In this document: one piece after another, positions 25,583 to 34,402 of the stretch
Numbering within the stretch: the first letter of the stretch is position 1
Layout: each line of letters starts with the position of its first letter
NCBI RefSeq assembly: GCF_001428745.1
Contig: NZ_LMIO01000004.1
Location: 682,001-746,000, forward strand
Length of the DNA: 64,000 nt
Direction: 5' to 3'
Source: Leifsonia sp. Root227
Lineage (GTDB): Bacteria > Actinomycetota > Actinomycetes > Actinomycetales > Microbacteriaceae
Notes under the pieces: model-generated
The model's database searches: none
What the model saw: the letters and a program-made list of their open reading frames with translations, nothing else
Told to the model about the DNA's origin: nothing
Position numbers and translations under genes: made by a program

Positions 25583-26187
25583 ATGATCCATCCCCGGTTG
25601 CGACACCGCCCCTTCTCGCTGAGGGAGCCGCGCGTGCTCGGCGTCGAGCCAGCGCGGCTGTCGTGCAGCGAGCTCGTCGCCCCGTTCCGCGGCGCGCGCA
25701 TCCCGACCGCGCTCGCCGCGGACTTCGTGGCGCGCTGCGCCGCCCTGTGCGCTCGCGAACCGGATGCGGTCCTCTCCCACACCACGGCCGCGCGACTCCT
25801 CGGGTTGCCAGACCTGCGCCGCCTGCCCGGCGAGCCGCCGCCCGCCACGGATGCGCAGCCCGAGTTCCACCTGACCGTCCCGTCCCCGGCGCGCCCTCCG
25901 CGCATCGCCGGGGTGCGATCGCACGTGCGGCCCATCCGGGCGCGCGAGGTCCGCTTCGCCAACGGCCTTCCCGTCACCTCGGCGGCGCGCACGTGGGCCG
26001 ACCTGGCCGCGAGCTCGAGCATCCGGCAGCTGGTGGTGCTCGGCGCACAGACCTCACCCGCACGACGGCGCTGCAGCGAGAGGGCGAACTTGTGCTCAGG
26101 ATCGGCGCCGAGCATCTCCGGGCCGAGAAACGCATGGTCGGGCTGTTGTTCCGTACGCTCGCGTCCCGAGGGTGGGAGCCGTCGTGA
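25583..26187 (+). pseudogene. Broken DUF559 / AbiEi-like protein gene
   Basis: From the ATG at 25583 the frame encodes an N-terminal region usual in large actinobacterial proteins that end in a DUF559 (Vsr-like) endonuclease-fold domain: a SHTTAARLLGLPDL helix and the segment FANGLPVTSAARTWADLAAS. After LVVLG (about 26042) this frame becomes nonsense, while a second frame reads TTALQREGELVLRIGAEHL and RMVGLLFRTLASRGWE, which resembles the end of the DUF559 domain, stopping at 26187. The normal central part of roughly 90-100 residues is absent. This looks like an internal deletion with frameshift. Confidence 0.6.
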
Positions 26188-26344
26188 CCAGGCGCATCCA
26201 CCGGCCTGAGCCTTCCGTGGGAGTACGTCTCCACCCTGAAGTCGTACCAGGGCATGAGGAATTTGCACAGGCTGCAATGTCATACTTTGCGGGCGGCGTT
26301 GGTGCCGTATGTCTCGCATCCACTTTCTGCCAAGGGAAAAGCCT

Positions 26345-29300
26345 GTGCACTTTCTCGCCGTCCTGAGTATGAAGAACCGCGCGCTCATCGCGCTCGTCAC
26401 GATCGTGGCCGCGGTGTTCGGCGGTCTGGCGCTGACGAACCTCAAGCAGGAGCTCGCGCCCACCATCTCGTTCCCGCAGCTCGCGGTCATCACGAGCTAC
26501 CCTGGCGCATCGCCGGAGGTGGTCAACAACGACGTGAGCACGCCGGTCGAGAACGCCATCCAGGGCGTGCCCGACCTCGAGAGCACGTCGGCGGTGAGCA
26601 GCACCAACCAGTCGATCATCACCGCCAAGTTCACGTACGGCACGGATCTCGCCACGGCGGAGCAGAAGATCGACCAGGCGATCAACCGCATCAAGTCCAC
26701 GCTGCCGAGTTCCGTCGACCCGCAGGTGTTCTCCGGCAGCATCGACGACTTCCCTGTCATCCAGCTCGCTGTCACCGGCAACCAGGACTCCCGCACACTC
26801 GCGGACAACATCACCAAGCTGGTCATCCCTGACATCAAGAACGTCACGGGCGTCAACGACGCCCAGCTCGTCGGCGAGGTCGGCCAGCGCGTCACCATCA
26901 CGCCGGACACGGCCAAGCTCGCGGCGGCGGGTGTGAGCACGCAGTCGATCAAGGACGCGCTGCAGCAGAACGGCGTGCTCGTCCCCGGTGGGTCGATCAC
27001 CGAGGACGGCAAGACGCTGTCGGTGCAGTCTGGCAAGAAGCTGACGTCGCTCGACGACATCACGGGGCTTCCGCTCATCCGGTCGGCCTCGGCCGCCGGT
27101 GCTGGTGCAGGTGCAGGTGCAGGTGCAGGTGCAGGTGCTGGAGCGTCGGGTGGCGCATCCGGGGCCGGCGCTGCCACCGGCGCTGGCGCGGCTGACGCGA
27201 CCGGCGCTGCGGCAGCCGCCGCCGCAGCTGCGGCCACCCCGCCGACCATCGGCGACGTCGCGACCGTGCAGAAGACCGACGACCCCACCACCTCGATCTC
27301 CCGCGTCGACGGCAAGCCGGCACTGACCATCGCGGTCACCAAGCTGCCGTCCGCCAACACCGTCGAGGTCTCGCACGGCGTCAGCGACCTCATCGACGGC
27401 ATCCAGACCAAGCTCGGCGACGGAGCGAAGGTCACGGTCGTGTTCGACCAGGCTCCGTTCATCACCCAGTCGATCAACTCGCTCACCGAGGAAGGCCTGC
27501 TCGGCCTCCTGATGGCGGTCATCGTCATCCTGGTGTTCCTGCTGTCGATCCGGTCGACCCTGGTCACCGCCATCTCCATCCCGACCAGCGTGCTCATCAC
27601 GTTCATCGTGATGTGGGCGACGGGATACACGCTCAACATCATCACGCTCGGCGCGCTCACCATCGCGATCGGCCGCGTCGTGGACGACTCCATCGTCGTC
27701 ATCGAGAACATCAAGAGACAACTCGTGGCCGGTGTCGACAGGGCGGCGACCATCGTCAAGGCCGTGCGCGAGGTCGCAGGCGCGATCACCGCATCCACCA
27801 TCACCACCGTCGCCGTATTCCTCCCGCTCGCGTTCGTCGGCGACGTGACAGGCGAGCTGTTCCGGCCGTTCGCCCTGACCGTGACCATCGCGCTGCTCTC
27901 GTCCCTGCTCGTCGCCCTGACGATCGTGCCGGTGCTGGCGTACTGGTTCCTCCGCCCGCCCAAGGCGCGCAAGCACGAGGGAGGGGCAGAGGCCTCCGAG
28001 GCTTCGCACCTCTCCATCGAGGAGGCGATGGCTGCCGGCGAAGACGAGCTGGAACACCCATCGCGGCTGCAGCGCGGGTACCTGCCGATCATCCACTGGA
28101 CGCTGCGGCACTCCGTCGCCACCGTGCTGATCGCGGTCGTCGTGCTGGTCGGCACCCTGGCCCTGACCCCGCTGATGAAGACCAACTTCCTCGGTTCCAC
28201 CGGCCAGAACACGCTCTCGATCACGCAGACCCTTGCCCCTGGTGCTTCTCTGCAGGCGAAGGACGACGCATCCAAGGTCGTCGAGCAGAAGCTCATCGAC
28301 ACCAAGGGCGTCAAGACCGTCCAGGTCTCCATCGGGTCGAGTGGCGCATCGCTGCAGGCCGCGTTCACCGGAGGCGGCGGCAACACCACGTTCTCGGTCA
28401 CCACCGATCCGGATGTGGACCAGGACGCCCTCAAGAGCACCATCGAGGACGAGCTCGCCGCCATCAAGGATCAGGGCGAGATCACGGTGTCGGCGCAGAG
28501 CGGCTTCGGCGGCTCGAGCGACATCGAGATCGACATCACGGCCACGAGCAACGAAGACCTGCAGAAGGCCACCGACTCGGTCGTGGCCGAGGTCAAGAAG
28601 CAGGATGCGGTCAAGCAGGTCACCGACAACCTCAGCGCGTCGCTGCCGTACGTCGCAGTGAACGTCGACCGCGCCAAGGCAGCGGCGGCGGGGCTCAGCG
28701 AGGTCGCGGTCGGCGGGATCGTCTCCCAGGCGATGCAGCCGACCCAGGCCGGATCCATCGCGCTCGACAACTCGACGCTCGACATCTACATCCAGAGCGA
28801 CAACCCGCCGACCACGGTCGCCCAGCTGTCCGCCCTGCAGATCCCCACGGTCACCGGGCCCGTCGCGCTCAGCACGCTCGCGTCGGTCCAGGAGACCAAC
28901 GGTCCGTCCACGGTCACCACGGAGCGCGGACTGCGCACCTCGACGGTCACCGCTACTCCGGCGTCCGACAACCTCGGCACGGCGAACACCGCGGTGACCA
29001 CGGCCCTCAAGGATGCGAAACTTCCCTCCGGCGCGACCGCGAAGATCGGCGGCGTCTCGTCCAGCCAGTCCGACGCGTTCTCGCAGCTCGGCATCGCGCT
29101 CCTGGCGGCCATCCTGATCGTCTACATCGTGATGGTGGCGACCTTCCGGTCGCTGCGGCAGCCGCTGCTGCTTCTGGTCTCCGTGCCGTTCTCGGCCACG
29201 GGCGCCATCGCGCTGCAGATCATCTCCGGCATCCCGCTCGGTGTCGCGTCCCTGATCGGTGTGCTGATGCTGATCGGCATCGTCGTGACGAACGCCATCG

Positions 29301-29818
29301 TCCTCATCGACCTCGTCAACCAGTACCGGAGACGCGGGATGTCGGTGCCGGAGGCGGTCGCGCACGGTGCGTCCCGCCGTCTGCGCCCGATCCTGATGAC
29401 GGCGCTCGCGACCATCGCGGCGCTCACGCCGATGGCGATCGGCCTCACCGGTCACGGCGGCTTCATCTCGCAGCCGCTCGCCATCGTGGTCATCGGCGGC
29501 CTGGTCTCCTCCACCCTGCTGACCCTGATCGTGCTGCCGACGCTGTACAACCTCGTCGAGGGTGCGCGCGACCGCCGGGCGGCGAAGCGCGCTGCGAAGC
29601 GGGCAGCCGCAGGCGGGCCGGACGCTGGCGGCGACGGCGGCGCGGGTGGCAGCGGCCCTGGCGGCGGCGCGGGTGGCAGCGGCGGCGGCTCTGGCGGCAG
29701 CGGCCCCGGTGACGGTCGCGGCCCAGCGACCGACGGACCGGCTGCTGCCGCACCCGGCAACGGCGTGGCCGCCGAGCCGCCTGTCTGGACCGCCCCGGCA
29801 GGCGGCCAGCAGCGCTAA
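26345..29818 (+). CDS. RND (AcrB/HAE1-like) efflux transporter
   Basis: The protein of about 1157 residues is an inner-membrane proton-driven exporter. It has twelve predicted transmembrane helices arranged as 1+5 in each half, two large extracytoplasmic domains, and the proton-relay pair in IGRVVDDSIVVIENI, followed by the second-half motif LIGVLMLIGIVVTNAIVLID. An Ala/Gly low-complexity insertion near residues 247-305 includes seven GA dipeptide units encoded by a hexamer repeat. The C-terminus is a long Gly/Pro/Ala tail. Start GTG 26345 is preferred because MKNRALIAL-type N-termini follow closely; ATG 26309 is an alternative. Substrate unknown. Confidence 0.88.
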   Translation: MHFLAVLSMKNRALIALVTIVAAVFGGLALTNLKQELAPTISFPQLAVITSYPGASPEVVNNDVSTPVENAIQGVPDLESTSAVSSTNQSIITAKFTYGTDLATAEQKIDQAINRIKSTLPSSVDPQVFSGSIDDFPVIQLAVTGNQDSRTLADNITKLVIPDIKNVTGVNDAQLVGEVGQRVTITPDTAKLAAAGVSTQSIKDALQQNGVLVPGGSITEDGKTLSVQSGKKLTSLDDITGLPLIRSASAAGAGAGAGAGAGAGAGASGGASGAGAATGAGAADATGAAAAAAAAAATPPTIGDVATVQKTDDPTTSISRVDGKPALTIAVTKLPSANTVEVSHGVSDLIDGIQTKLGDGAKVTVVFDQAPFITQSINSLTEEGLLGLLMAVIVILVFLLSIRSTLVTAISIPTSVLITFIVMWATGYTLNIITLGALTIAIGRVVDDSIVVIENIKRQLVAGVDRAATIVKAVREVAGAITASTITTVAVFLPLAFVGDVTGELFRPFALTVTIALLSSLLVALTIVPVLAYWFLRPPKARKHEGGAEASEASHLSIEEAMAAGEDELEHPSRLQRGYLPIIHWTLRHSVATVLIAVVVLVGTLALTPLMKTNFLGSTGQNTLSITQTLAPGASLQAKDDASKVVEQKLIDTKGVKTVQVSIGSSGASLQAAFTGGGGNTTFSVTTDPDVDQDALKSTIEDELAAIKDQGEITVSAQSGFGGSSDIEIDITATSNEDLQKATDSVVAEVKKQDAVKQVTDNLSASLPYVAVNVDRAKAAAAGLSEVAVGGIVSQAMQPTQAGSIALDNSTLDIYIQSDNPPTTVAQLSALQIPTVTGPVALSTLASVQETNGPSTVTTERGLRTSTVTATPASDNLGTANTAVTTALKDAKLPSGATAKIGGVSSSQSDAFSQLGIALLAAILIVYIVMVATFRSLRQPLLLLVSVPFSATGAIALQIISGIPLGVASLIGVLMLIGIVVTNAIVLIDLVNQYRRRGMSVPEAVAHGASRRLRPILMTALATIAALTPMAIGLTGHGGFISQPLAIVVIGGLVSSTLLTLIVLPTLYNLVEGARDRRAAKRAAKRAAAGGPDAGGDGGAGGSGPGGGAGGSGGGSGGSGPGDGRGPATDGPAAAAPGNGVAAEPPVWTAPAGGQQR
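27098..27139 (+). repeat. GGTGCA hexanucleotide repeat inside the RND gene
   Basis: Seven in-frame hexamers (GGTGCT, five GGTGCA, GGTGCT) encode a Gly-Ala run. Such a run could change length by slippage in steps of two residues without breaking the frame. Confidence 0.85.
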
Positions 29819-29823
29819 GACGG

Positions 29824-29881
29824 CGAGATGCCAGTAACTGTCGCGACACGCCCAGGCGGCGGCGCAGTTACTGGCATCTCG
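29824..29881. repeat. REP-like inverted-repeat element, copy 2
   Basis: A 58-bp element with perfect 17-bp arms (CGAGATGCCAGTAACTG at 29824-29840, its complement at 29865-29881) and a 24-nt GC-rich loop. It is the near-twin of the copy at 25461-25512. It fills the gap between the convergent stop codons of the RND and epoxide hydrolase genes and could act as a bidirectional terminator. Confidence 0.85.
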
Positions 29882-29885
29882 TGCG

Positions 29886-31055
29886 TCAGCGGGTGCGGAG
29901 GGTTGTGGAGAACTGGCGGATGTCGGCGGCCAGGACCTCGGGGCGCTCGAGGGCGGCGTAGTGGCCGCCTCCGTCGAACTCCGACCAGTGGACGATGGTG
30001 TCGTTGTCCCGCTCCGCGAACGTGCGGATCGACCTGAAGTCGTCGGAGAAGACCGCGACGCCGATCGGGGAGTGGTTCACCGCGGGCTCCGCGCCGGCGT
30101 GGGCCTCCTCGTAGTGGTAGCGGCCCATCGTCGCCGACGTGTTCGTGAACCACTCGAGCGACGCCTCGGTGAGGATCTGCTCCGTGGTCACCAGGCTCGT
30201 CCCGTTGCCGAACGACTGGAACAGTTCGTTCCACGCGAGCTGCCCGACCGGCGAATCCGAGATGCCGACCGCGACGGTCTGCGGGCGGCTGGAGTTGATC
30301 GCGTTGTAGCCGCCGACCGACTGGAACCACTTCATGTGCTCGAGCGCCGCGTAATCCTTCGGCTCCAGCTTCTCGAACTCGGCCGGGTCGCCGGACGGGA
30401 ACGAGAACAGCTGCAGAACGTGCGAGCCGAGGTATCCGTCCGGAGCAGCCAGCCCGAGCTCGCGGGCGACCATCGCGCCACCGTCGCTGCCGTGCGAGAT
30501 GTACTCGTCGTAGCCGAGCCGGTGCATCAGGGTGTCGAATGCGCCGGCGACGCGCGCCATCGTCCAGCCGCGCTCGACCACCGGCGTGCTGAATCCGAAG
30601 CCCGGGAGCGACGGGACGACGACGTCGAACGCGTCCTCGGCGCGGCCGCCGTGTGCGACAGGGTCGACGAGCGGTCCGATCAGGTCGAGGAAGTCGACGA
30701 AGCTGCCGGGGTAGCTGTGCACCAGGAGCAGCGGCGTCGCGTCGGCCTCCGCCGACCGGACGTGCAGGAAGTGGATGCGCTGCCCGTCGACCTCGGTGAG
30801 GAAGCCAGGGAAGGCGTTGATCCGTTCCTCCTGTGCGCGCCAATCGAACGACTTCCACGCCTCGACCACCTCGCGCAGGTAGGAGTTCGGCACGCCGTAC
30901 AGCCAGTCGTCCTCATCCGGCACCGGGCGGGGGAGCCTGGTGCCGTCGAGGCGCTCGCGAAGATCCGCGAGGTCGGCGTCGGAGACGGAGACGGAGAACG
31001 GGGTGATGGCGGACGTGGCCGCGGCGGTGGTGCTGGGGTTCGTCTGGGTTGTCAT
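29886..31055 (-). CDS. Epoxide hydrolase (EHN-type alpha/beta hydrolase)
   Basis: The 389-residue cytoplasmic enzyme has the epoxide hydrolase N-terminal domain at about residues 17-125 (FSVSVSDADLADLRERLDGT, WRAQEERINAFPGFLTEVDG). Its alpha/beta hydrolase core has the oxyanion motif HSYPGS, the nucleophile Asp in SHGSDGGAMVAREL, and the catalytic His in GGGHYAALERP. Family enzymes open epoxides to diols. The ATG at 31055 is the start; a longer reading into the WYL gene is rejected. It is divergent from a WYL regulator, which probably controls it. Confidence 0.9.
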   Translation of the reverse strand: MTTQTNPSTTAAATSAITPFSVSVSDADLADLRERLDGTRLPRPVPDEDDWLYGVPNSYLREVVEAWKSFDWRAQEERINAFPGFLTEVDGQRIHFLHVRSAEADATPLLLVHSYPGSFVDFLDLIGPLVDPVAHGGRAEDAFDVVVPSLPGFGFSTPVVERGWTMARVAGAFDTLMHRLGYDEYISHGSDGGAMVARELGLAAPDGYLGSHVLQLFSFPSGDPAEFEKLEPKDYAALEHMKWFQSVGGYNAINSSRPQTVAVGISDSPVGQLAWNELFQSFGNGTSLVTTEQILTEASLEWFTNTSATMGRYHYEEAHAGAEPAVNHSPIGVAVFSDDFRSIRTFAERDNDTIVHWSEFDGGGHYAALERPEVLAADIRQFSTTLRTR

Positions 31056-31065
31056 GGCTTCACTG

Positions 31066-31085
31066 TAGGAACGTAATAGGAACGT
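31066..31085. promoter_or_regulatory. Direct repeats TAGGAACGT between the epoxide hydrolase and WYL regulator genes
   Basis: TAGGAACGT occurs at 31066-31074 and 31077-31085, in phase on one face of the helix (11-bp period). The pair overlaps the likely promoter of the epoxide hydrolase gene (TACAGT, minus strand, 6 nt before its ATG). It is a candidate binding site for the WYL protein encoded on the other side. Confidence 0.5.
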
Positions 31086-31115
31086 TTGATTCCGCTTTGT
31101 GCGATGATCTTCGGC

Positions 31116-32066
31116 ATGGCAGACACCGCATCCCGGATGCTGCGCATCCTGAGCCTGTTGCAGGTGCGTCCGGCGTGGACCGCGACCGAACTCGCCGGCA
31201 GGCTCGACGTGAGCGCGCGCACGATCCGCAACGATGTGGGGCGGCTCCGCGAACTCGGCTACCCGGTGGATGCGGTGCGCGGCCCTGCCGGTCACTACCG
31301 TCTCGGTTCCGGCGGCACGATGCCTCCGCTGCTCCTCGACGACGAGGAGGCGGTCGCGGTGACCATCGGACTGCGCGCGGCCACCGGCATCAGCGGCATC
31401 GAGGAGAGCACGGCCCGTGCGCTCCGCAAGCTGGAGCAGGTGCTGCCGAATCGGCTGCGGATCACCGTCGCGGCCGTGTCGGAGACGGTCTCGAAGGCGC
31501 CGGAGAACACCGGAAGCAATGTCGAGGACCCCGAGGTGGCTGCGGAGGTGCTGTCCGCGATCGCCACCGCCATCCACGATCATCACTGGCTGCGTTTCGA
31601 CGAGCACGGCGAGCAGCGGCTCGTGGAACCGTACCGCCTGGTCAACTGGCAGCGGCGCTGGTATCTGGTGGCTCGGGATGCGCGCTCCGGTGAGTGGGCG
31701 GCGCACCGCGTCGACTGGCTGACGCTCCGGATGCCGACGCGACGCCCGTTCGACCCGCGCCCTCTCGACGGCGAGGACTATTCGAGCTTCGTGCTGCGGA
31801 CCGTCTCGTCGACGGGCTGGGCGATCCACGCGCGCATCCTGGTCTTCGCCTCGGCGGAGGAGGTGGTGTCGCGCATCAACGCGGCCGTCGGCGTGGTGGA
31901 GCCGATCGACGACACCACCTGCGTGCTGGTGACCGGCGGCGACAGCGTGGAGATCATTGCGGTGTACATCGGGATGCTGGGGCTGGACTTCCGGGTGACG
32001 GAGCCGCGTGCGCTGGTGGAGCGGGTGCGGGAGCTGGGGGCGCGGTACGCGCGTGCGGTGGAGTGA
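31116..32066 (+). CDS. HTH-WYL (YafY-like) transcriptional regulator
   Basis: The protein has an N-terminal DeoR-like HTH (MLRILSLLQVRPAWTATELA, SARTIRNDVGRLRELGYPVD) and a WYL domain at about residues 130-215 (HHWLRFDEHGEQRLVEPYRL, then NWQRRWYLVARD), ending with a WCX region. WYL proteins sense ligands, sometimes nucleic acids or small molecules, and often regulate an adjacent gene; the divergent epoxide hydrolase is the likely target. Three in-frame ATGs are possible (31086, 31104, 31116); the last is chosen as it sits closest to the HTH. Confidence 0.85.
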   Translation: MADTASRMLRILSLLQVRPAWTATELAGRLDVSARTIRNDVGRLRELGYPVDAVRGPAGHYRLGSGGTMPPLLLDDEEAVAVTIGLRAATGISGIEESTARALRKLEQVLPNRLRITVAAVSETVSKAPENTGSNVEDPEVAAEVLSAIATAIHDHHWLRFDEHGEQRLVEPYRLVNWQRRWYLVARDARSGEWAAHRVDWLTLRMPTRRPFDPRPLDGEDYSSFVLRTVSSTGWAIHARILVFASAEEVVSRINAAVGVVEPIDDTTCVLVTGGDSVEIIAVYIGMLGLDFRVTEPRALVERVRELGARYARAVE

Positions 32067-32194
32067 GGTCTGCGGTGTGGGTGACGAGTGTGTGGAGGCG
32101 CAATGCGGGGGAGGAGGCGCGACCCGTCCGCGATCCCAGACGGCGAACGCCGTGACGTGTGCCGCGCATCCGGTGCAGTTGCTACCGTCGCGGT

Positions 32195-33106
32195 ATGAGC
32201 ACTCGTGCGTTGTCCGTCGATCCGCTGTGGCCACGAGCTGGAAGCTGGCCGTCATTCGGTGAGCTTCCCGTCGACGTCGACGTCGACCTGGCGCTGCTGG
32301 GCATCCCGACCTGGCGGACGTCGCTGTCGGCGACCGGCGCGGGGCGGACTCCGGAGGCGGTGCGGTCGGCGCTGCGCTACTACTCGGCGTTCGTCCCTGG
32401 CGAAGAGGTGGAGCGGCTGGTGTTCGCGGACGCCGGGGACGTGCACGAGCCGGACGGGCCGGAGGGCGAGGGGCGGGCCATCGCAGCCATGGCGGATGCG
32501 GTCGCGCGCTCTCGGGTGACCGTGGCGGTCGGCGGCGACAATGCGCTGACCGTTCCCGCAGCGCTTGGCGCGTGGGGCGACGACCTGGGATCGGCCGGGT
32601 TGATCACCCTCGACGCCCACCACGATCTGCGCGACGGCGTCTCGAACGGGTCGCCGGTGCGACGCCTGGTGGAGGCGGGGCTCTCCGGACGCCGGGTGGT
32701 GCAGATCGGGATCGCCGACTTCGCAAATTCGGCCGCGTACACGGCGCGTGCCGAGGAGTACGGCATCACGGTGGTGCACCGGGACGCGCTGCACCACCGC
32801 CCGATCGACGACGTGATGGCCGAGGCGCTCGAACGCGCAGGTGCGGCAGACGGCCCGATCCATGTCGACCTGGATGTGGATGTGTGCGACAGGTCGGTAG
32901 CGCCGGGCTGCCCTGCCTCGGTGCCTGGCGGACTGGCCGCGTGGGAGCTCCGCCGCTTCGCGCGGCTGGCCGGCGCCGACGACGCGGTGCGGTCCGTCGA
33001 CATCGCCGAGGTGGATGCGACGGCCGACGTCGCGGACGGACGCACGGTGCGGCTCGCGGCGCTGCTGGTGCTGGAGGTGGCGGCTGGGCTGGCCGGGCGC
33101 GGCTGA
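32195..33106 (+). CDS. hutG: Formimidoylglutamase / arginase-family hydrolase
   Basis: The 303-residue enzyme belongs to the ureohydrolase family. Metal-site motifs are ITLDAHHDLRDG near residue 145 and IHVDLDVDVCD near 228, supplying the usual Asp and His ligands. The first metal motif, usually GGDH, reads GGDNALT here, so an Asn replaces the first His. It lies beside hutI, hutU and hutH, which supports hydrolysis of N-formimidoyl-glutamate to glutamate and formamide as the last histidine-degradation step. The ATG at 32195 follows a TACCGT box by 6 nt, so a leaderless start is possible. Confidence 0.82.
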   Translation: MSTRALSVDPLWPRAGSWPSFGELPVDVDVDLALLGIPTWRTSLSATGAGRTPEAVRSALRYYSAFVPGEEVERLVFADAGDVHEPDGPEGEGRAIAAMADAVARSRVTVAVGGDNALTVPAALGAWGDDLGSAGLITLDAHHDLRDGVSNGSPVRRLVEAGLSGRRVVQIGIADFANSAAYTARAEEYGITVVHRDALHHRPIDDVMAEALERAGAADGPIHVDLDVDVCDRSVAPGCPASVPGGLAAWELRRFARLAGADDAVRSVDIAEVDATADVADGRTVRLAALLVLEVAAGLAGRG

Positions 33107-33181
33107 CGCGGGCCGCTGACCCGGGCCGCTGACGCGGACGCCCCGCCGCGCGGAGCGCTCGCGCGGGTCAGCCGCACCGTC

Positions 33182-34402
33182 TCACGCCACGCGCGTCCCG
33201 CCGCGGTAGACCGCATCCACCAGCGGCACCCCCGGCCGGTACGCGAGGTGCACGTACCCCGGCGCACGCAGCACGACGAAGTCGGCCAGCGCGCCCGGCG
33301 CGAGGTGCCCCACGTCCTCCCGCCGCAGCGCGGCCGCCCCGCCGGCGGTCGCCGCCCAGACGGCCTCGGTGGGGGTCATGCCCATGTCGCGCACAGCGAC
33401 CGCGATGCAGAACGGCATCGACGACGTGAAGGACGAGCCGGGGTTGCAGTCGCTCGCGATGGCGACGGTGACGCCGGCGTCGAGGAGGCGGCGCGCATCC
33501 GGGTACCGCTGGCGGGTGGAGAACTCGACGCCGGGGAGGAGCGTGGCGACCGTGTCGGAGGCGGCGAGGCGGGAGATGTCGTCGTCGGTGAGGTAGGTGC
33601 AGTGGTCGACGCTCGCGGCGTGCAGCGAGACGGCGAGGGCGATACCGAGGCCGGGCGCGAGCTGGCTGGCGTGCACGCGCACGCCGAGGCCGCGAGCCGC
33701 GCCCGCCGACAGGATGCGGTGGGACTGCTCCGGAGTGAAGGCGCCGGTCTCGCAGAACACGTCGATCCAGCGGGCGTGCGGGGCGCACGCGTCGAGCATG
33801 GGGCCGACGACGAGGTCGACGTAGGCGTCCGGGTCGTCGGCGTACTCGGCGGGGACGACGTGCGCGCCGAGGAAGGTGGTCTCCGCGGTCACCAGGGAGG
33901 CCAGCCGCAGAAGCCTGGCCTCGTCCTCCACGGTGAGGCCGTAGCCGCTCTTGACCTCGAACGTCGTGGTGCCCTGCGCGTGAAGTTCGGCGACGAAACC
34001 GTCCAGGCGGCTGGCCAGGAACGCATCCGTCGCCGCACGGGTTGCCGCAACAGTGCTGCGTATGCCGCCCGCGGAATACGGCTGACCGGAGATCCGCGCC
34101 TCGAACTCCGCCGCCCGATCGCCGCCGAAGACGAGGTGCGTGTGACTGTCGACGAAGCCGGGGATCACAGCGGCGCCTCCGACGTCCACGACCTCAGCCT
34201 GCGCGGCCGTCGCGGCGAACTCGGCCGGCAGCGCAGACGCTTCGCCCGACCACAGCACGCGGCCGTCAGCGACGAGCAGCGACGCCGACGACACCAGCCC
34301 GAGCGCGCCGGCACGGGACAGGTCGTTGGTGACCAGCTCGCCGATCCCGGTCACGAGCAGCGGAGCGGCAGCGGCGCCCACCCGATCCCCGTCCACGCTC
34401 AC
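33182..34402 (-). CDS. hutI: Imidazolonepropionase
   Basis: HutI hydrolyses imidazolonepropionate to N-formimidoyl-glutamate. The 406-residue amidohydrolase has the metal-binding HxH in GFVDSHTHLVFGGDR at about residue 80, the substrate segment YSAGGIRSTVAATRAAT, the His in LGAHVVPAEY, and IASDCNPGSSFTSSMPF near the C-terminus, all family features. Its GTG start overlaps the hutU stop by 4 nt. It is the last gene of the reverse hutH-hutU-hutI operon. Confidence 0.95.
   Translation of the reverse strand: MSVDGDRVGAAAAPLLVTGIGELVTNDLSRAGALGLVSSASLLVADGRVLWSGEASALPAEFAATAAQAEVVDVGGAAVIPGFVDSHTHLVFGGDRAAEFEARISGQPYSAGGIRSTVAATRAATDAFLASRLDGFVAELHAQGTTTFEVKSGYGLTVEDEARLLRLASLVTAETTFLGAHVVPAEYADDPDAYVDLVVGPMLDACAPHARWIDVFCETGAFTPEQSHRILSAGAARGLGVRVHASQLAPGLGIALAVSLHAASVDHCTYLTDDDISRLAASDTVATLLPGVEFSTRQRYPDARRLLDAGVTVAIASDCNPGSSFTSSMPFCIAVAVRDMGMTPTEAVWAATAGGAAALRREDVGHLAPGALADFVVLRAPGYVHLAYRPGVPLVDAVYRGGTRVA

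Noticed and set aside
26096..29455. Open frame of over 1100 codons antisense to the RND transporter
   Set aside because: Asp/Arg/His-rich translation with no recognisable domain; the RND reading is unambiguous.
33108..33133. Two 13-bp units (CGGGCCGCTGAC type) after the hutG stop
   Set aside because: Only two imperfect copies in very GC-rich DNA; not strong enough to report as a repeat family.
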